Assembly: GCA_030433115.1 (NCBI GenBank)
Contig: JAUILH010000031.1
Span: forward strand, 1 to 34,649
Direction: 5' to 3'
Source of the DNA: Bacteroidia bacterium
Lineage (GTDB): Bacteria; Bacteroidota; Bacteroidia; Flavobacteriales_D; JAUILH01
DNA: 34,649 nucleotides
Within the stretch, counting starts at the first letter, position 1, and each line of letters starts with the position of its first letter. A program made the translations under genes and the position numbers. The notes beneath the pieces are model-generated. The model worked only from the letters and a program-made list of their open reading frames with translations. It was not told the DNA's origin and did not search any database. Shown here piece by piece: positions 32,980 to 34,649 of this stretch.

Positions 32980-33003
32980 ATGTGTAGAAATTTTGATACA
33001 CAT
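32980..33003. promoter_or_regulatory. Operator-like dyad in the beta-barrel/rluF divergent region
   Basis: ATGTGTA and TACACAT are perfect 7-bp inverted arms separated by 10 bases. The site is 122 bases from the beta-barrel ATG and 60 bases upstream of the rluF -7 box. One helical turn between half-site centres suits a dimeric regulator, but no regulator gene is near. Confidence 0.38.
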
Positions 33004-33039
33004 TGCGCAAGATTTCCTACCATATTTATGATGAGATAC

Positions 33040-33071
33040 TTGCATTGAGCTGTTTTTCGGGTGTACCTTTG
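33040..33071 (+). promoter_or_regulatory. Promoter of the rluF gene
   Basis: TTG (33040-33042), a 21-base spacer and TACCTTTG (33064-33071) fit the Bacteroidota pattern exactly at the -7 box. It would start transcription near 33078, just upstream of the GTG at 33089. Confidence 0.55.
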
Positions 33072-33088
33072 CCAGCTAAATTGAAGAG

Positions 33089-33958
33089 GTGGAAGACGGA
33101 ATTCGAATCAATAAGTTTTTAAGTGAAATTGGTTACTGTTCAAGACGGGAAGCAGATAAACTAGTGGAGCAGGGTAGAGTAACGGTCAACAATAAGGCGC
33201 CACAAATTGGGCAGAAAGTAACTTACCAAGATCGAGTACATGTGGATGGGGAATTGGTGTCAAAGCCCGATGATAATCCCATTTATATTGCTTTCAACAA
33301 GCCTAAGGGCATTGTATGCACCACAGACACTCAAAATGAAAAGGACAACATCATTGATTTCATTCGTCACCCCAAACGCATTTTCCCTATTGGTAGATTA
33401 GATAAATTGAGTGAAGGCTTGATTTTTCTGACAAGTGATGGAGACATTGTCAACAAGATCTTAAGGGCGCACAACAGACATGAAAAAGAATATGTTGTTA
33501 CAGTTGACAAGCCAATTACTCCTGGTTTCATAAAGAAAATGAGCAATGGTTTGCCAATATTGGGTAAGACGACTAAAAAGTGTACCGTTAAATCGCGTGG
33601 AAAGTACGTGTTTACCATTGTATTGACTCAGGGTCTTAACAGGCAAATTCGTCGAATGTGTGAATATTTAGACTACAAAGTGACCAAATTGAAGCGTGTC
33701 CGAATCATGAACGTGAATTTAGACATTCCTTTAGGGGAGTGGCGAGATTTGTCTGAAACTGAGCTCAAAGAAATCAAAGAGGCCATTGGGAAGTCCACTA
33801 AAACATCCAGGTCAAAGAAGCCGGCAAAAAAAGGACCCGGCTTGTCGAAAAATCCAAAAGCCAATTCTGGGAAGAAGTTTGGATCAGACCGAAAAAATGG
33901 AACTTTTAAGAAGAAAAAAAGTAACGCGGGCGGTCGTGGAAGAGGTAAACGCTCGTGA
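33089..33958 (+). CDS. rluF: RluF-type 23S rRNA pseudouridine synthase with a basic tail (GTG start)
   Basis: 289 residues from GTG 33089. An N-terminal S4 RNA-binding domain (about 5-55, [20 protein letters not shown]) precedes the RsuA/RluB/E/F catalytic domain. The nucleophile is D105 in [20 protein letters not shown]. Typical RluF sequence follows: [40 protein letters not shown] and [16 protein letters not shown]. RluF modifies U2604 of 23S rRNA (E. coli numbering). Residues from about 236 on form a Lys/Arg/Gly/Ser low-complexity tail ([32 protein letters not shown]), probably for rRNA binding. The stop is 38 bases before the next gene. Confidence 0.94.
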   Translation: MEDGIRINKFLSEIGYCSRREADKLVEQGRVTVNNKAPQIGQKVTYQDRVHVDGELVSKPDDNPIYIAFNKPKGIVCTTDTQNEKDNIIDFIRHPKRIFPIGRLDKLSEGLIFLTSDGDIVNKILRAHNRHEKEYVVTVDKPITPGFIKKMSNGLPILGKTTKKCTVKSRGKYVFTIVLTQGLNRQIRRMCEYLDYKVTKLKRVRIMNVNLDIPLGEWRDLSETELKEIKEAIGKSTKTSRSKKPAKKGPGLSKNPKANSGKKFGSDRKNGTFKKKKSNAGGRGRGKRS

Positions 33959-33996
33959 GGGTATGGAATTTGCTTAACTATGGCATCCTCAAAGCA

Positions 33997-34649
33997 ATGA
34001 AACTCGCAGTGATCATAGCATTATTCGTCTTGAATACATTACGTGCTCAAGACTCGATTATTGTGCGTGAACCAGTGGGTAAGTATGAATTAAGGATTAC
34101 ATCAAAGATCAGTTATTTCGGTCCTGGAGAAGCCAAGGTAGACTATTTCGCCGGGCACTTGCTCAATAACGATTACCAAAATGTTATCAGCTACAATGGT
34201 CCAACGGATTTTCAGGCTTTTGGAATTGTTGATACCTGCTTCCATTATTTTGGGACTTTTGGTAAAAAGACAGAGCTTGGTAAAAAGCAATTCATTCGTG
34301 AACAATATGTAGTTGACGTTTATGATGTGTCTGTCAATTTTGAGGCAATAGACAGCATCTATGAGTATGATAAATCCGGGGACGATTATCAGGAATTCAC
34401 GCGGTCTAATCGACCGTTTATCGACCTGAATAATCACATGTTGAATGACTTATCAGATTCTCTTTGGAGTCACTCTGCGGATTATCTTGAATTTGCACGA
34501 ATATGTCATGACTACGTTGCTCAGCATTTTGCTTATGGCGATCCATTGACCGGTTTTCATCCAATTAAGAAAATACTGGAAAACGGTGGTGGAGATTGTG
34601 GCAATTTGAGTTCTATTTGGGTTAATTTATTGAGAATACAGGGAGTTCC
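33997..34649 (+). CDS. Exported transglutaminase-like protein (C-terminus outside window)
   Basis: Opens at ATG 33997 and runs off the window after 217 residues. Signal peptide MKLAVIIALFVLNTLRAQ. The first 170 residues of the mature part are unassigned mixed alpha/beta (e.g. YELRITSKISYFGPGEAKVD). Then a transglutaminase-like motif appears: ILENGGGDCGNLSSIWVNLL, where the Cys in GDCGN corresponds to the catalytic Cys of the papain-like transglutaminase superfamily; the His and Asp partners would lie downstream. The preceding YVAQHFAYGDPLTGFHPIKK is the usual lead-in helix. It is 38 bases after rluF. Function unknown; cysteine-protease or transglutaminase activity possible. Confidence 0.85.
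   Translation, partial: MKLAVIIALFVLNTLRAQDSIIVREPVGKYELRITSKISYFGPGEAKVDYFAGHLLNNDYQNVISYNGPTDFQAFGIVDTCFHYFGTFGKKTELGKKQFIREQYVVDVYDVSVNFEAIDSIYEYDKSGDDYQEFTRSNRPFIDLNNHMLNDLSDSLWSHSADYLEFARICHDYVAQHFAYGDPLTGFHPIKKILENGGGDCGNLSSIWVNLLRIQGV

Overview
The window is a chromosomal segment of a Bacteroidota bacterium, most likely a Flavobacteriales relative of the Cryomorphaceae/Crocinitomicaceae type. Evidence: AT-rich DNA, several secreted proteins ending in type IX secretion system (T9SS) type A sorting domains, PKD and SprB-like repeats, a LytS/LytTR two-component pair, an AI-2E/YtxH/holin-family membrane operon, and TAnnTTTG-type -7 promoter boxes rather than E. coli-like promoters. I see no tRNA, rRNA, CRISPR array, prophage or intact insertion sequence. 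Most of it looks like ordinary chromosome, with two small palindromic intergenic elements.

Layout. 1-1789 (minus): a small secreted protein followed by a large PKD/SprB-repeat surface protein cut by the window edge. 1790-2171: a gene-free gap dense in hairpins, with a candidate small RNA or attenuator. 2172-6045 (plus): a SiaC/DUF1987-like protein, an unknown secreted protein, and a Pif1-like helicase fused to HRDC and helix-turn-helix domains. 6101-9252 (minus): a multi-PKD T9SS cargo protein and the site-2 protease RseP. 9338-16409 (plus): a secreted CARDB-like protein, a TPR-containing LytS-type histidine kinase, an unknown secreted protein, a LytTR response regulator, and a T9SS beta-propeller-like protein. 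16668-17819 (minus): dxr. 17974-19044 (plus): an acidic, Met-rich T9SS protein with an internal repeat.

19123-21134 (minus): a four-gene envelope operon (YtxH, holin-family, unknown, AI-2E-family). 21383-22825 (plus): an ALDH8-type aldehyde dehydrogenase. 22855-23017: a palindromic repeat element. 23071-26044 (minus): a lipoprotein, a 32-residue mini-ORF, a small unknown protein, a SCO copper chaperone and an OmpA-like lipoprotein with a coiled coil. 26118-27315 (plus): two unknown proteins, one a lipoprotein. 27318-28016 (minus): an unknown exported protein. 28287-32175 (plus): a TonB-family protein and a 1022-residue four-GAF/SpoIIE-type PP2C phosphatase. 32355-32858 (minus): an outer-membrane beta-barrel. 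33089-34649 (plus): RluF and the start of an exported transglutaminase-like protein.

The most interesting points are the kinase / secreted protein / regulator sandwich lying between dxr and rseP, the ABAB duplication of GAF domains in the PP2C phosphatase, the structured gap at 1790-2171, and the two inverted-repeat elements. All functional statements come from reading motifs by eye; no database search was run.
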